Part shown: positions 24,501 to 37,418 of the stretch, in pieces
Layout: each line of letters starts with the position of its first letter
Numbering within the stretch: position 1 is the first letter of the stretch
NCBI RefSeq assembly: GCF_001640805.2
Contig: NC_066835.1
Span: 7,372,227 to 7,436,226 of the forward strand
Length of the DNA: 64,000 nt
DNA from: Lates calcarifer
Taxonomy: Eukaryota > Chordata > Actinopteri > Centropomidae
Reading direction: 5' to 3'
Notes under the pieces: model-generated
Seen by the model: only the letters and a program-made list of their open reading frames with translations
Databases searched by the model: none
Told to the model about the DNA's origin: nothing
Made by a program: the position numbers and the translations under genes

Positions 24501-25607
24501 GGGAAAAGCTGCCTAAAAACATAATTCTGTCTTCCTTTAACCTGAGCAAAGGTCTAACGAGCCAAAATAACTGTACTGTCACTAAAATAATTTACATACT
24601 GGACATCATTGTCTCCCATTATACTGTAGTAATACTCCTACATTCCCACAATCATGTTATTTTTCTTTGCCTGTACTTAACAGGAGAACACAAGGGTTAG
24701 GTCATCCTGGGCTACAGCCCAGCTATCCGTAACCATGTCAAATGCAACTTCCTGTGTTTTAATCTGGCCATGGAACGGTCATGTGTTGTTTCTTAATCTC
24801 TTTTTCCCTGTATTTCCTTAAATAAATGTGTAATAAATTGTTGCAATAAATATCTTTTTAAAGAACCGTTTAAAGAACTGTTATTTCTCTCGTAATTTAA
24901 TATTTTTTCAAGTGCAGTTCTGAATGTTTAAGTGTCTATGACTCTCTTTACTGTGATAGGACTACACTGTCAATAACCATGTGTATGCGGTGCATGTGTA
25001 GTGTACTCTTTGTCTGGACAAAGCACTTCAGAGAAATCTTAAGGCCAACTAGAGTAAGTTTTGATCCAGTATTTATACACTTGTGCACAAGATCCAATGT
25101 TATTGTTGAGTCTGTCTCAAACAGATAAGGTTGTCAGACCATCTTACCATCTTATGGGACAGCTATTTTACTGTAAGACATACCAAATGTGTCTTATGTC
25201 AAAATTTAAATTTTCAGAATAGTGATGGGTCCAACATTCACCAGCGGCAATGCATATTGGCCTTTTACTCTCAATATGGCTAGAAGGCACAGAAGCAATG
25301 TGTGCATGCATAAATGTATTTGACCCAGATATTAACTCTGTGGGAACTAAGCTTTGCTGTCTTCCACTGACTGATGTAAAGACGGGTCTTATAACCACAA
25401 GAACATGCCGCAAGATTATCTGAAGCTTGCTGTGATGTTTATGTGCAAGACTGTACAGCTTATGTTTCTAAATGTTATTTCTGTTGCGGTGACTAAAACA
25501 TGAAATATTTCATTTGATTCTCATGCATATAGAGCAATTCAGGGAAAAATACATGACTTAGACATTCCTTCTCATACCTGCAGTACTATTGTGGCTGGAT
25601 GGATATG

Positions 25608-25636
25608 AAACAACAACAACAACAACAACAAAAAAA
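25608..25636. repeat. (CAA)n simple repeat
   Basis: Seven CAA units followed by an A run. Confidence 0.95.
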
Positions 25637-27224
25637 TTAATAATGAAATGGGAAGCCATCAAAAGGCCAGAGATATGAATACTCTGAGATGTTTCTATAT
25701 CGATGGTACAAAGTTTACAATGCCATTATTCCTCTGGTACATGTTAATTGATTTCAAATTCACTTACTTTTAAATGGACATTTGAATAGGTCTTTAAGAC
25801 ACATTTACTGTCCTGCCTAATCCTAGTTGTCTCTTGGCTCATGTCATCTGAGGATGTCACACGAAACCCTCCTTCGCACTTCTTCCCCTATTTTCGTGTC
25901 AGTAGGATGCTTTGTCATTGACCTCCACTGCCCTAATCTGCTCTCTGCCATGGCCATGGGCTAATTTATAAGCTTCTTTACCGGGATTATCTTTCTTCCT
26001 GGTGTGCGAGCTATTGAGCCAACAGCAAAAGCAGAGATACAGGTTTCGGCTACATCCATAAATGGCCTGCCGCTCTGACTGCCTGCCTTCTGTGTTAACA
26101 TGGACACGCTGCATGGCTCTGAAGAAAGTGGCTTCTGAAGAAAATGGATTAATGCATAATTCTGATTCTGAAAAAAAGTATTCAAGTTTTTGGGACATTT
26201 TGCAACCAGGTTTTCAAATGTTGTGTCTCTTAGGAAATGTAGAGAATTTCTCTGCAAACTGAACATTTGCTGAGCATCTTACCAGGGGTTACACAGGGAT
26301 GCTTAGGGCCAAAGGGGCAACTCTGATTCTCATAAAGCGCTAACTCACTGCCCTCCCAGCCTACTTTCAGCAGCACAAGAGAAAAGAGGATAATGTGCAA
26401 GTCAACAAGATAAGCATATGGCAAATACAGCACTTAACCTTAGGTTGCATATAACTCCCTGTAAGAGTGTATTTCCAGCACAAAATCATTAGAAGATAAT
26501 ACAACAGTCATAAAATGACCTGGAATATATTTTAAGAATGGTGAAACATTTTACTTACCTAGAGGCTCTTTAATGCTACACATCCAGGAGTGATAAATGT
26601 ATTCCAACTGCCAGCAGAGGACAAGTCCTCTTCTTCACAATCTGAACTTCAAAAGTAATGCTACAACTTCATCATGATCTAAGACTTGGCCCAGGGGAAA
26701 CAGCATTAGTTCTAAAGGCTACCCATGGCCATACGATAAGACACAGTGCTCCATTCTAACCCCACTGATCACATGACACACTTTATATTACCTTGTCACC
26801 TAAACTAAAAAAGTAGAACTTGTCATAAGTGTAAGCAGCCCACACTTATCCATGAAGTCCAGCAGCAGAAAGAAATCATTACTGAAGTTCAGACTTAGGA
26901 CTGATCTCAACGAAAAGTCACCCTAAAGCTGACTTTCCTCACCACGAACCCAAGCGTAATGCAGTGAGAACTGAAGCTTCCATCTTAACGTGCTCACTAA
27001 GGACTATTGTGATAGCTGGGGAAATGAGCCAAGAGCCTGTCCACGTCTGTAACGCCCGATGGAGGCAGAGCCCACATAAGCCCTACTGGCCAACTCCCTC
27101 TTGCTGTGTGGACTCGCTGTTTGACACAGTCTTGATCCCTTCTGCTCTGTCGGATGGAAAAGTGGAGCAAGCGCTACCAGCCCTCCATCCCCTCCTCCTG
27201 GTGGCTACGCTGTTAAGTATGTTA

Positions 27225-27246
27225 GTGTGTGTGTGTGTGTGTGTGT
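27225..27246. repeat. (GT)11 microsatellite
   Basis: A GT run within the long GPS-proximal intron. Confidence 0.95.
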
Positions 27247-27666
27247 TTCTGTTTCTGCATAAGCGCTTGTGTGTGACACCAGGCGAAAATGTAAAAGTGG
27301 TATATTAATACAACACATTTCAGATGGGAGTATAAAAAATTAGTCAACGTACTTTTCTTCACAGTTTCCCAAAATAAATAAATAAATGTCAAAATTTACA
27401 TTTTAGCACATCTGTTACCCTTGCTCAGTTTTAAAAACATTTTTATTTTTATAAAACTGCCTTGCATCAAGCATGGAAAGTAAGACAGATCACTTGTGTA
27501 ATGTTCTTGCGATGGGCACTGTATAATCTGCTACATGCTGTAAAATGTTAGGGTATTACCTTGTGTAGACGTAAACATATGGAGGGCTATTTTAAGCCTG
27601 AACTATCTGCTGTCTCCTCAGGGATAACACTGTCTATATAGCACTAGTTTCGCTCTATTATTACTG

Positions 27667-27830
27667 TCCATCCATCCATTTTCTATACCTATTCATTCTG
27701 CTCAAGGTTGCAGTGGGCTGAAGCCTCCCACAATGCACTGAGCAGGAGTTGGGTAGTACTACAACACAGGCATGGTCTGTCACACTAATACACATGCAGA
27801 CAAACACATTTATTCATGAATAAATTAGAC
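27667..27830 (+). repeat. Degraded fish interspersed repeat (CCATCCATTTTCTATACC type)
   Basis: It begins with CCATCCATCCATTTTCTATA and keeps a recognisable series of degraded blocks (AGGTTGCAGTGGGCTG, then CAGGCATGGTCTGTCACA). A second, inverted copy of the beginning lies at 4,355-4,433. I recognise it as a very common teleost repeat but cannot name its class with certainty. Confidence 0.6.
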
Positions 27831-28744
27831 AACACTCTTGCTGTGAGGTCACTGTGGTAACCTGAGCCTCTGCACCACACTCTATTCATACTATAAATTA
27901 ATTTGAGCATGGTCTGGTACTAGATGTTCATGTTGAAAAAATCACTGCTGGTAATATACATATATATATATAATAATCATAAAGAAATTTATGCGTTACT
28001 TTACTTTTTTACTTTACAATTTGACAGGTTTTGGAGAGTAACTGCATATGCAGTTTATGATGAATGAAAAAACATCTGGGGTTTTGGAGCTGGGAAGTTA
28101 ATTTACCAGAACCCCCATGTCTGCTTGAGGCTAACAGCTGTAGGCCACATTATCTATGCTACTTGTATTACACACCAGCCTCTTTGACTGAACTGCCAGA
28201 CGTCAAGTTGCATTGTGGGTGATGTAAGCAGTAGTCAGTTTTAAAAAGTCACTTGTGAGACAGTCAATATACAAGTGCAATCCTGAACCGATAAACCTTT
28301 TTTAATATAGGAGATCTTAAAACTAGGAACAGACTTTGAAAGTGAAGTGTGCTTATTTATTTCTCCTTTCCTTTATTAATTTACTTGTTTGTTTCACAGC
28401 AGAGTAATGGATAGCATATAAAGTGCCTTAACTTTTGCCAAGATGGGAATGAAAAAAGTGTCATACGCTTGGCTAAGGTCAGAGCTTGCCACCATGCTTT
28501 TTTTCGTAAAATAAATGTGATTATATTTTGGCCAGATTTTTGTCCAGCTAGTTTTTTGGCAGCGTGCAGAATATGCCTTTGACTTTTTTTTTTTACTTCA
28601 TTTAAAGTTCAGACCTGCTTGTGCCAAAGCTGATAGTGGTGCCAGATCAGTCTGAGCCCAAAGCAAGCCTCAATCTACCGTGTCAGATTGAGGATGTTAG
28701 AGCTACTTGCGCTGCACACCAGGCCATTATTACTCTTTGGCAGT

Positions 28745-28768
28745 GGGGGGTGGGGTGGGGTGCCTGGG
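28745..28768 (+). other. G-quadruplex-type motif
   Basis: G6-T-G4-T-G4-TGCCT-G3 meets the usual four-run pattern. It lies mid-intron with no nearby exon. Confidence 0.75.
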
Positions 28769-29227
28769 TCTTTAACCACTGATCCCCGATCAAACTGAAG
28801 ACCACTGGGGATTAGAAAAAGGATTAAGTGACCCTCAGGCCTTCACAGGCTTACTGTCATCCATCCATCTAAAGACTATATTACATTTATCTTTAACTAC
28901 TAGGTCATATTTTTAAGCATGCTTTAAAATGAGATTGCTCAGTTGCCTGCCCATGATGCATAGTTATTTCAGCTTTGTCATTTGTATGACAGTATGTTGC
29001 TTCTATACTGATTAGAATGTGAAATGTATGAGTGACGCATAAATAAATGTTTAGTAGAACGATGTATATTTTAGATGTCAGCAAAGAGGCGGTTTGTTGT
29101 GATTGAAAAGGCAGCCTCTAGTATAGAATCAGTGTAGTACATCTGGGAGTGGCACATATACAATCTAAGGGAGCCACAGTAATATTTAATGCACCAGGCA
29201 TGAGATAAGTGCTCCACAGTACAGTGG

Positions 29228-29249
29228 GTGTGTGTGTGTGTGTGTGTGC

Positions 29250-29300
<51 letters not shown>
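29228..29300. repeat. (GT)n microsatellite with one CG interruption
   Basis: Two GT runs of about 20 and 50 bases separated by GCGG; this is among the longest dinucleotide tracts in the window. Confidence 0.97.
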
Positions 29301-29301
<1 letters not shown>

Positions 29302-31734
29302 CATCAGTGGAGGTTCAGCCAGATATTCCATACTGAGGCACACTGAGGGTCAAAGCACAGAGATGCCAGAGGCAAGGTCAGCAACCACACAGCAAAGAGA
29401 AGCTGAACACCCATCATCATTTCCCTTGGAAGAGGGCGAGATTGACAGTTGGTGAAAGACAGCAGGAAAAAAAATGAAAGAGAGAGAGAGTTTGGAGGAA
29501 AAAGTGAACATTCAAGACTCCAGGCATGATCAGAAAATGTATACGTTTGTACAGTTAACAGCCTCCTTTGCTTCCGCTAACCTGGGCTCCCATTTTGGAA
29601 CCCTGTAAAACTTTTATGAGAGCTAAACATTAACAGTATCTATTCCAGCCAGTGAGGCAAATGAAAACAGGTTGAGAGTAGGTTGAGGAGACAGGCACAT
29701 GGGGGAAGACAGGGAGGGACGGCGAGCGCAACGATTTGGGTGGGCAGATGGTGCCGACATATGGGCCTGTTAGGGGCAAAATAAATAAATAAACACTCAC
29801 ACATAAATACTGAGATGAACTGTGAGTGCCACAAACTGTTGGCCAACTTAGCCAGCTGAGAGAGAGAGAGAGAGCACAAATGGGAGAGAGATACCACTGA
29901 AATTGCTTGCAGATTTGTAAATAGACCACCACTGCTGAAAAACATGCGCACAGACAATTGTGATGGGGATGATAATAGGCTTTAGAGATGGGAGCCTCTG
30001 TGCGATCCTTAATCTCCAAGTAAGTGTGCATTACCCATGTGAGCATTATAACAATTAAGGAGAAAAAGATAAGCGTAGAGAATATGATCTATTTTTTGAA
30101 AGTGAATGCATCTGCGTGTGCTAAAAACAGTCTACCAGGTTATAGAGCAGCAAAGTTATTTTTCTATCTCTGAGCTGAACTTCTTCTCCTCTGCTGTCTG
30201 GTTCAGCTGTATTTGCCCTCCCTCTGCATTGCTGTCTATACATTCTCCACCTCCGGTCTGCCTCTTGCTCAACCTCAAAACCTGTGGCTCAGTTAGAGAG
30301 ACAGCCAGGTTTAGAGAGGTGATATCCTCCAGCAAACAAACGGCTGCTTTGTACAACATGTTCTCTCCCCATATTACCTGCACGCTCCCACCCCAGCTCC
30401 AGTCATGATCTGCTGCCCGGTGCAGACAAGCAAATGGAGGAGAAATGAAATTCCAGTGCTGTACAGTCAGTACATATATACATGTTATTTTTGTCCCTGT
30501 GGAGGTGCCTGGCCTTGTATATGTGTATGTACTATACATAATGTACAGATGTTTGTGCGCATGTATATAAATTCCATATGTGACCATCTAATTTAGTAAC
30601 AAATTCTTGGCTTTTTTTAATTGACGCGCACCAGTTGGCTGAGCCTCACACCTTTTCCTAACAGCATCTGTGCACCCAGAGAGTATGCTGTGATGCCAGC
30701 TCACGCTGAAATGGTCAAGTCATGTGCATTAGTGAGAAAGTAAACCACCCATGGATCTGATGAACAGCCTATTCTTGTCAGTTGAGGAGAGCAGGACACG
30801 GCAGTAATGACTGAGATAAAGATTTATCTTCAGACAGCTTCGATCATTAAAACAAGAGCATTCTTCTGCTGTTGGTGTGATACTTGATATTAAACGAATT
30901 GAGATTACAAATTAAATTTGATGTAGTTATTTCTAAATTTGACATATGCTTTGGTCACTGTGTTTATGTGTCTGTGTGCTCTCCCATCTGTGTGTGTCTG
31001 CAAACATATTACCTAATCCCTGGCAAACAAATTTGGATGTTCTCCACATTCCTTCCAGTTTGAGTGTGTTTGGTTGATAGACAATGCTGCCACCTTGCCA
31101 CTTTATATTCTGTGTGGCTTTCTGCACTCGCAATGTCTGCGAATTTAATTTGATTGCAGCTGTAATCTGCCGGCTAGTTAATTGACTTTGTCGAGCTTTG
31201 TCTCCCTCCTACCTTGATGGAGAAGGGTAGTTTGATAAGTTACAACGTCTTATCCTCTCCCCATGAACCTGCACTCCCGTGCTGTGTGCTTTGGTCACTG
31301 GAGAGTGCTCCTCAAGAACTGAGTAAACTAATGTGATCTCGAGGGGGGAAGGTGAGCTAACCAGAATTTTGCTGTCATCTGTCTTGTTGTCACTGCAGAC
31401 AGTAGGGGCATGCGGTGATGGCCCCATGACAAATTCAGTTCTTATTAAAGCCATTTGCTCTGTTGAAGCATCATCTGTCAAATCTGTCTCCTGAAAGCTT
31501 TTTGGAGCTTTTAATTGTATCACAAGGTCTCATCACCAGATGAATTTCACTCTGTTGTCATGGCACTGTGGATGAGTGACCTGTCAAACACAACCTTAAA
31601 GTCAATGTGAATGTAAAGTCCTAAAAGTACTCACATACTTGAAAGACAGGGATATGGCTGTAAACTGCTGTTTCCAAAGTGAAGAATCAACTGTCAAGTG
31701 TATTTTATTTCTTGTCCCCACAGATCTTTGTTTT

Positions 31735-31759
31735 TATATATATATATATATATATATAT
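31735..31759. repeat. (TA)12 microsatellite
   Basis: An uninterrupted TA run in an AT-rich setting. Confidence 0.95.
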
Positions 31760-32696
31760 TTATTTTTTATTAGGCAACTCAAAACACAGATTAAGGAAAG
31801 ACTGTGGTCTTGTCAAGTCAATGTTGACTTGAGGCATCAGAGAGGATTCTTTGAGTTTTCAATATTTAACAAAACCACAATATTTTTGTGTTTTAGTGTC
31901 TTGAATCTAAACATATCTTGTGCTTAAAACAGCCAACCACCCACCCTGACGTCCTACCCATGAACCTGTTCAGCGCAGTATAAGGCCAATGCACTCGCTC
32001 AGTTGGAAAGTAAGAGATACGGATTACCAGGGAACAGCTACAGTATATTCACTCCAAAATTAATAGTACATAACTGCATTTTGTATGACAGAGGGTTGCA
32101 TTTGTTCAGTTACACTGATGTAGTTTGAGGATATGGGCCATTAGAAGTCGTTCATGATGGCAAAAGCGCAATGAGACCATGACCTAGAACCAGTCACTGA
32201 TTTAATGATTCTGAATAAGTTTGAATCTGTATTGACATCATTATGTGGGTTAATGGTTAAAACTGCATGATCAATTGTGCTGGTTTACATTATCTAGTTC
32301 AATGGCTGATCCACTATACAGAGCAAACAATGTCAAAGAATCAGTGCCCTACATAGACAAACAAGAGAAAACCCATTACGTAGAAATGAAGGCTTCAGGT
32401 CACTGATGACATAAAATAGGACCATTCAAATGTCTACAGTGGAATACAGAATTGTAAAAAACCTGTGACCTGGTGTGAGTAAACAGAGAATTGAAACAAA
32501 GAACCGCAGAAAACCTGCACCACTGAGGCATTGTGAGTGGTGTTACTTTTGAACCCTTTGCAACGCAGCGAGAATAGTGTTTGTTCTCCTAGACTAATTT
32601 AATTAACACTAACACAGGGAACTTCATTACACTGTTTTCAGTTCATTAATAAAATGAATCTGACTGGGCACGAGCACAGACAAGATCCACAGCCAT

Positions 32697-32760
32697 ACAC
32701 ACACACACACACACACATTACTATACATTACTACACATTACTGCACTATACACACTCACA
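32697..32760. repeat. (CA)n tract with triplicated CATTACTA-type motif
   Basis: A CA run (32,697-32,718) is followed by three near-copies of an ATTACTA/G-CA motif and more CA. In the transcript it is UG-rich and lies 37 to 100 bases downstream of the donor of the 44-nt exon. Confidence 0.85.
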
Positions 32761-32796
32761 TGAACACAAGTATCAGAATCATTCAGAGAAACTTAC

Positions 32797-32840
32797 GGGT
32801 TGCCGTAGTCCCAGACAACGCACTGAGGATCTGATGTACC
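32797..32840 (-). CDS. adgrb2: adgrb2 exon: 44-nt GPS-proximal exon (GTSDPQCVVWDYGNP)
   Basis: This very small exon enters in phase 0 and leaves in phase 2. It encodes 'GTSDPQCVVWDYGN' plus two bases of Pro. C-V-V-W-D is the first Cys/Trp of the GPS motif (C-x-x-W-D in the family). Splice sites are strong: CTTGCAG and GTAAGT. Neighbouring introns are 4.6 kb upstream and 13.7 kb downstream. The identification rests on exact frame agreement with both flanking exons and on the GPS Cys-Trp pair. Confidence 0.9.
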
Positions 32841-35191
32841 CTGCAAGATACAGGGGGGAAAAGGGGGAAGGTGGAAAGAGAAAATAAGCTGTTATTGCCA
32901 GTCGAGTGGATGAGTGAGAGGGGGAGGCAGAGAGGAGACAGAAAAGCTCATTGCCAGTGGAGAAAGAGTGATGCTGCACGGGCGATGGAGAGAGGTAAAC
33001 AGACAATGAAAGAGAAGGATTGAGACAGACAGTGAGAGGGAGAGATGGAGAAAGAGTCATTGTCAGAGGACAGAGCAGTGGCAAATAGCTGCTGCTGCTG
33101 CAGAAAGAGGGAAGGTGTGCGAGCAATGAATTGAGAGAGCTAGAGACAAAAAAGAAAGGCCATTTCATGGACAATAATACACAGCAAGTTGAGGTCATAA
33201 ACATCCTATAGTGGAAAAGCATTTGAATTCTTTACTTAAGTGTAACCATAGAGGAAAGTTGTAAAGTAAAACTAAACAACTACTAAGCAGTAAAATGCAT
33301 AGGAAGTAATTATTGGGAAGCCCTCTCAGAGTGTGTAAACGTTCAGCAAAATCAAGTAAAGAACATAATCAATTCGTTTACTTCCATTTTCTTTAAACAT
33401 CCTCATGTGTTGTCCAGGAACTGATTAAAAACATGTTAAAAACTGCAAAAAGTTATTTCTCACAAGGGGCTAAATGCTGGTGATTTGCTATCACCTCAGT
33501 CTTAATTCATTGACTCACTGAAACTAAAAGCCAATCGCTGGGGGTCAAATGGCAGATGAATCATCTGGTAATCAAGGCTCAGTGATGCGTGGTGGCGAAG
33601 GAAGACTCGCCACGGCTCAATCGGTAAATCAATCACAGGATCGATATGTTTAACTGACTCATCACAGCTTGTTCCACTGGTGATCTTCGGTGATGTTGCC
33701 TGTACCCTTTCAACCTGTATGCCTCATTTGGCCAGGATTAGCTTGGGATTGGTTTTAAGGTGAACTTTGCGGGTTACCGATCTGGATTGAAGATTCTGTC
33801 CTTACATTCATTCTTAAAAATCAATCCAGGGCTCAAACTGGTGTCATTGAGCTCAGAATAAGTACGATAACCAAACTACCATTTCATTTTCTGGGCCCTT
33901 TACAGTAAAAGCAATCAGGTTTCTTGTTAACTACCCACAAGTTAAATGCTATTCTTCTACTGGACTGATGCAGAGGAGTCTGTTGGTCCTTCCTCAGTCC
34001 TGCATAAAGCACTTTGCCTTTGAGCTCCCCCTAATGGCAAAGAGGATTATAGCAGTAATTCTACTGACTGACTAATTCTACAGACTGCTGTGTCCAATAT
34101 AAAAAGGATGATGTCCACTGTAGGAAGATTCACTGCAGCCTCAGGAAAATTTGAAGAAATTACCTCTTCTTGACTGAAGAGCAAACTGAATGTTTTCTGA
34201 ATATCAACAGTGTTTTAACTGAGCAAAAAGGGACAGACAGAGGTGATGATGCATATTCAAGTCTGCACTATGAGGATTTATTTCTCTACAGGCAAGGTCA
34301 CCCCTCTGTCTCTGAACAGTTCATACCCGATCTCCCATGAATCAGTGAATCCATGAGTCTCTGCACGGCTGGAATTCAGAGGATGGGATGATGCAATGTT
34401 TATATACACAGGATCAGAGGCTAGGCTACACAGATTGATGGATGACAGTGCTTTGTTCTGCCTCACACGCAGACCACTGTCACTGACATTAGATGTCCCC
34501 GGGCGTGCATTAGTGTGGCGGGTTCTGTTAGCATTCAGCTATCAATCAGCAGGCATCGTGCCCGACTGTACACTACAGCGGGAGTGACATCTCTATACTC
34601 CCCCAATGTCTGCCTCCTCTTTAGCGCTGATACGTTGCATAATGACAGCGTCTGCTCGACTGATGCCTCTCAAAAGGGAGCAACGTGTGTCTGATTCTAA
34701 CAGCTGCATTTATGGACAGCAATAATGGTGTCTACCTTAACAGCTCTGTCTTCTTTTTCTCTTAAAAGGGAACAACCATTTTCTTCAAGGTATTCATTAA
34801 CATACGTGGTAGTCATTTGGTGGTAAATGCATCGAGCATATTGGTTGTGAATATGGTGAGCTAATCAGATGAAATGAGCTACTCTAACAGAACAAGACCG
34901 CGCTGGTTCAGGGAGTCTTACAAGCCTTCCACTTCATATCAAAGATTATAGGTTTAGAAAATGAAATGGAGTGACCTGGATGTTGCTTTTTGTTGGATGA
35001 AAGTGAACTGGATTACAGCAAAATTACCAGAAAGGCTTATGGCTGATGTTTGTAAAGCTAACCAGAGCTGCCTTTTATAATCAAAAAGGCTAGGTGAAGG
35101 ATGGCTGGGGGGGGATATTTGGCAAGTGGTGTACTGGTCTACTGTAGGGACACAGGGCTTTCTGGCCTCCTGCTGCATACTCAACATTAAA

Positions 35192-35213
35192 GACAGACAC
35201 ACACACACACACA

Positions 35214-35250
<37 letters not shown>
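35192..35250. repeat. (CA)n microsatellite
   Basis: A CA run with one AGAC interruption and a final TACA. Confidence 0.96.
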
Positions 35251-35659
35251 TTTTACACTACAAAAATACATAGGGGGTCTGACCAGAGCAGATGTCCTCT
35301 CAGTGAAGACATGATCATGCACAGAGACCCCAGTACCCCCCTTTGAGAGTGAAGCCTAAGGCAGCTGTTGCCACGGCACTGCTTCAGCGTTCCGGGCGTT
35401 TCTACACCGACCAAGGTCAACACCTATTGCAGCTGAGGACAAGAGACTTTTCTCATACTCATATACTTTAGTAGCTCAGCATTTTCTAATGAAGTTTAGG
35501 GCCAAGGTGAGCAATGACGAACATACAGTGAATTTTAAGTAAAATAATCATTCATGCCTGTAAACCATCGTTGGGCAATAAAGGTAGTTTCACTAAATGT
35601 AATTAAAACTAGTTTAAATCTGTTTCTGCAGAACAAAATGAAAAGTTCAACTGTGTTTT

Positions 35660-35850
35660 GAAGGAATGGGAAATACCTTTTTGGAAATACACTTATCTGC
35701 TCATTACTTGGAAGAAAAGATCAATACCTCTCCCCTAGGTGTCCATTAAGCATGAAACTACAGCCACCAGTTGGTCAGTTTAGCTTAGCATAAAGACTGA
35801 AAGCAGGGGGAAACAGTTACAGTAGCTAGCTAGCTGCTGGCTAGCTGGCG
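35660..35850 (+). repeat. Half copy of a MITE-like fish repeat
   Basis: It carries TTGGAAATACACTTATCTGC, GAAGAAAAGATCAATACC, then AGTTTAGCTTAGCATAAAGA and a GCAGGGGGAAACAG block, ending in GCTAGCTAGC. The order of these blocks corresponds to the first half of the fuller element at 40,780-41,175. Confidence 0.6.
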
Positions 35851-37418
35851 CTGGATGTGAGAGTGTCTTCTGGTTTAATTCTCAGCAAGAAAACTAATAC
35901 TAGCCTTTCAATGCAATATTACGATTACAAATGTTTTGTTTTTGTTTATTTTGCTTTCAGGAGTTGCTTCAACACATATTCATTTCACTTGGGAATTATG
36001 GATATGTGTGTCTCAGACCATGTGTATCAGTTGCATTTCAAATGAAACTGAATTAATACTCATTAACTAATCACATGCCCATGTGTCCTCTACAGGCATG
36101 TAATTTTTGTTATTGTTTTTTGGCATTATAAAGTGGGGATAAGGCATTTAAAAGATTTGAGCATTTATCGGGCAAAAAGGATCTAATGAAAGACACTATT
36201 CAGGTGCTTTATGGGAAATTCTGCATTGATTTTAACTATTATTTTTAAATCTATTTCTTCTGAATCCTCAAAACTCATGGGAGAGTACCCCTTTAAGCAG
36301 GATAAGAATGGACTCACCAACACTGGTCAAGGGTATGTACGCAGTATGTGCATCTGCCCTCCAAACATTGTCCTAGCCCTGTGCTGCACTGTGTGCCAGA
36401 GCACTGTCTGTCCTCAGCACGAGCCTCCGGTTAGTAGTACAGAGCAGCATGCTAGGATCAGCATTAAGACATCATCCTCTAGACAGAGGGTGTGCAACCT
36501 GCAGTACCTCTGCTTTGCCAAAAGTGGAAAATAAAAGAGGCATGTAAAAGAACTGCCATAATTATGTAATGAATCAACGGTTTAAGGCAGGGATGTGGAA
36601 TGGTGGGGGAATGAAGGATGAATACAAAGTCTTTTTAATGAAACACTGTGCAATAATGTTGACCCTCAGGTCCTGGTTGACACAGCAAGAGACTGATTTC
36701 ATCAGAAAATTTTTGTGTGTGTGTTTGTGTTGTCTAGAGAGAACCATTAAATATTAAACATTATTTTCAAAACTGTGCCCACCTTTACACAGAAGAATGC
36801 CTAATGAAACCCACATCTTATTGAGGTCGTGAAGAGTGCCTCTCATTAAACTTGCACTTAGTCCTTTCCACTGAAGACACCCCACGAGTCGTTTATAATA
36901 ACACACTCCGCTGTAATATAAACGGAATAGGCACCAAGAGACACTGCGATATAAGGGAGTCAAAAAGGTCTGCATTTATTCAGGCAATTCAACCAGCACT
37001 ATGGTGCTTTATAGCATGCAGCACTTTCTCTTTCATCTGAACTCAGGAAACATGGGTCAGCTGGGAGAAGAGGAATCCTTTAAAGCCTAAAACAAATTTA
37101 TTTTCATGGCCAAAACTTGCTCAGTATACAAGTGTATAATAAAAAATGCAAAGCCTTGCATTGGAAAGTGCATCATATGGAATAATTTATATTTTTGTTG
37201 CATGTAACACGTTAATATTAATAGAAAAATAAAGTGATTTTTTTCCAGTGGTTAGAAGTTACTGTGAATCAATATATACACCGGTTAGAAAAGTTCGGAT
37301 GACTGGAAATGAGAAAATGTATTTCCCATTCCCTAATATGCTACTCTGGAAATGATCTAGAACTTGAAGTCTTGAAAACACTCAAAGCAGGGGGCAAAAA
37401 AGAGATTCTTTCACTTAC

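Larger units (their letters stand above)
19064..32796. other. adgrb2 13.7-kb intron between the 44-nt exon and the GPS exon
   Basis: This is the longest intron in the window, with no recognised exon. It holds a G-quadruplex-type run at 19,082-19,105, microsatellites (21,038; 25,608; 27,225; 29,228; 31,735), a two-copy direct repeat at 24,106-24,500, a fish repeat at 27,667-27,830, a second G-rich run at 28,745-28,768, and a triplicated CATTACTA-type motif at 32,717-32,748. Confidence 0.75.
32841..37418. other. adgrb2 intron upstream of the 44-nt exon
   Basis: 4,578-nt intron. It holds a GA-rich stretch (32,850-33,060), a CA microsatellite (35,192-35,250) and a half copy of a MITE-like repeat (35,660-35,850). 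Segment 34,490-34,720 is repeat-free and could be conserved non-coding sequence. No exon recognised. Confidence 0.75.

Noticed and set aside
26964..27308. 114-codon plus-strand open frame
   Set aside because: It ends in a GT microsatellite, has no recognisable domain or splice context, and reads antisense within an adgrb2 intron.
30156..30587. 143-codon minus-strand open frame in the long intron
   Set aside because: In the gene's orientation but with no BAI-like sequence, and any insertion there would not match the phase between the 44-nt exon and the GPS exon.
32779..33222. 147-codon minus-strand open frame overlapping the 44-nt exon
   Set aside because: It runs through a CT-rich tract (Ser/Pro/Leu low complexity) and reads the exon in a different frame from the one required by its neighbours.
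35192..35250. Regularly spaced short repeats resembling an array
   Set aside because: A CA microsatellite, not a CRISPR array; there are no spacers and the genome is eukaryotic.
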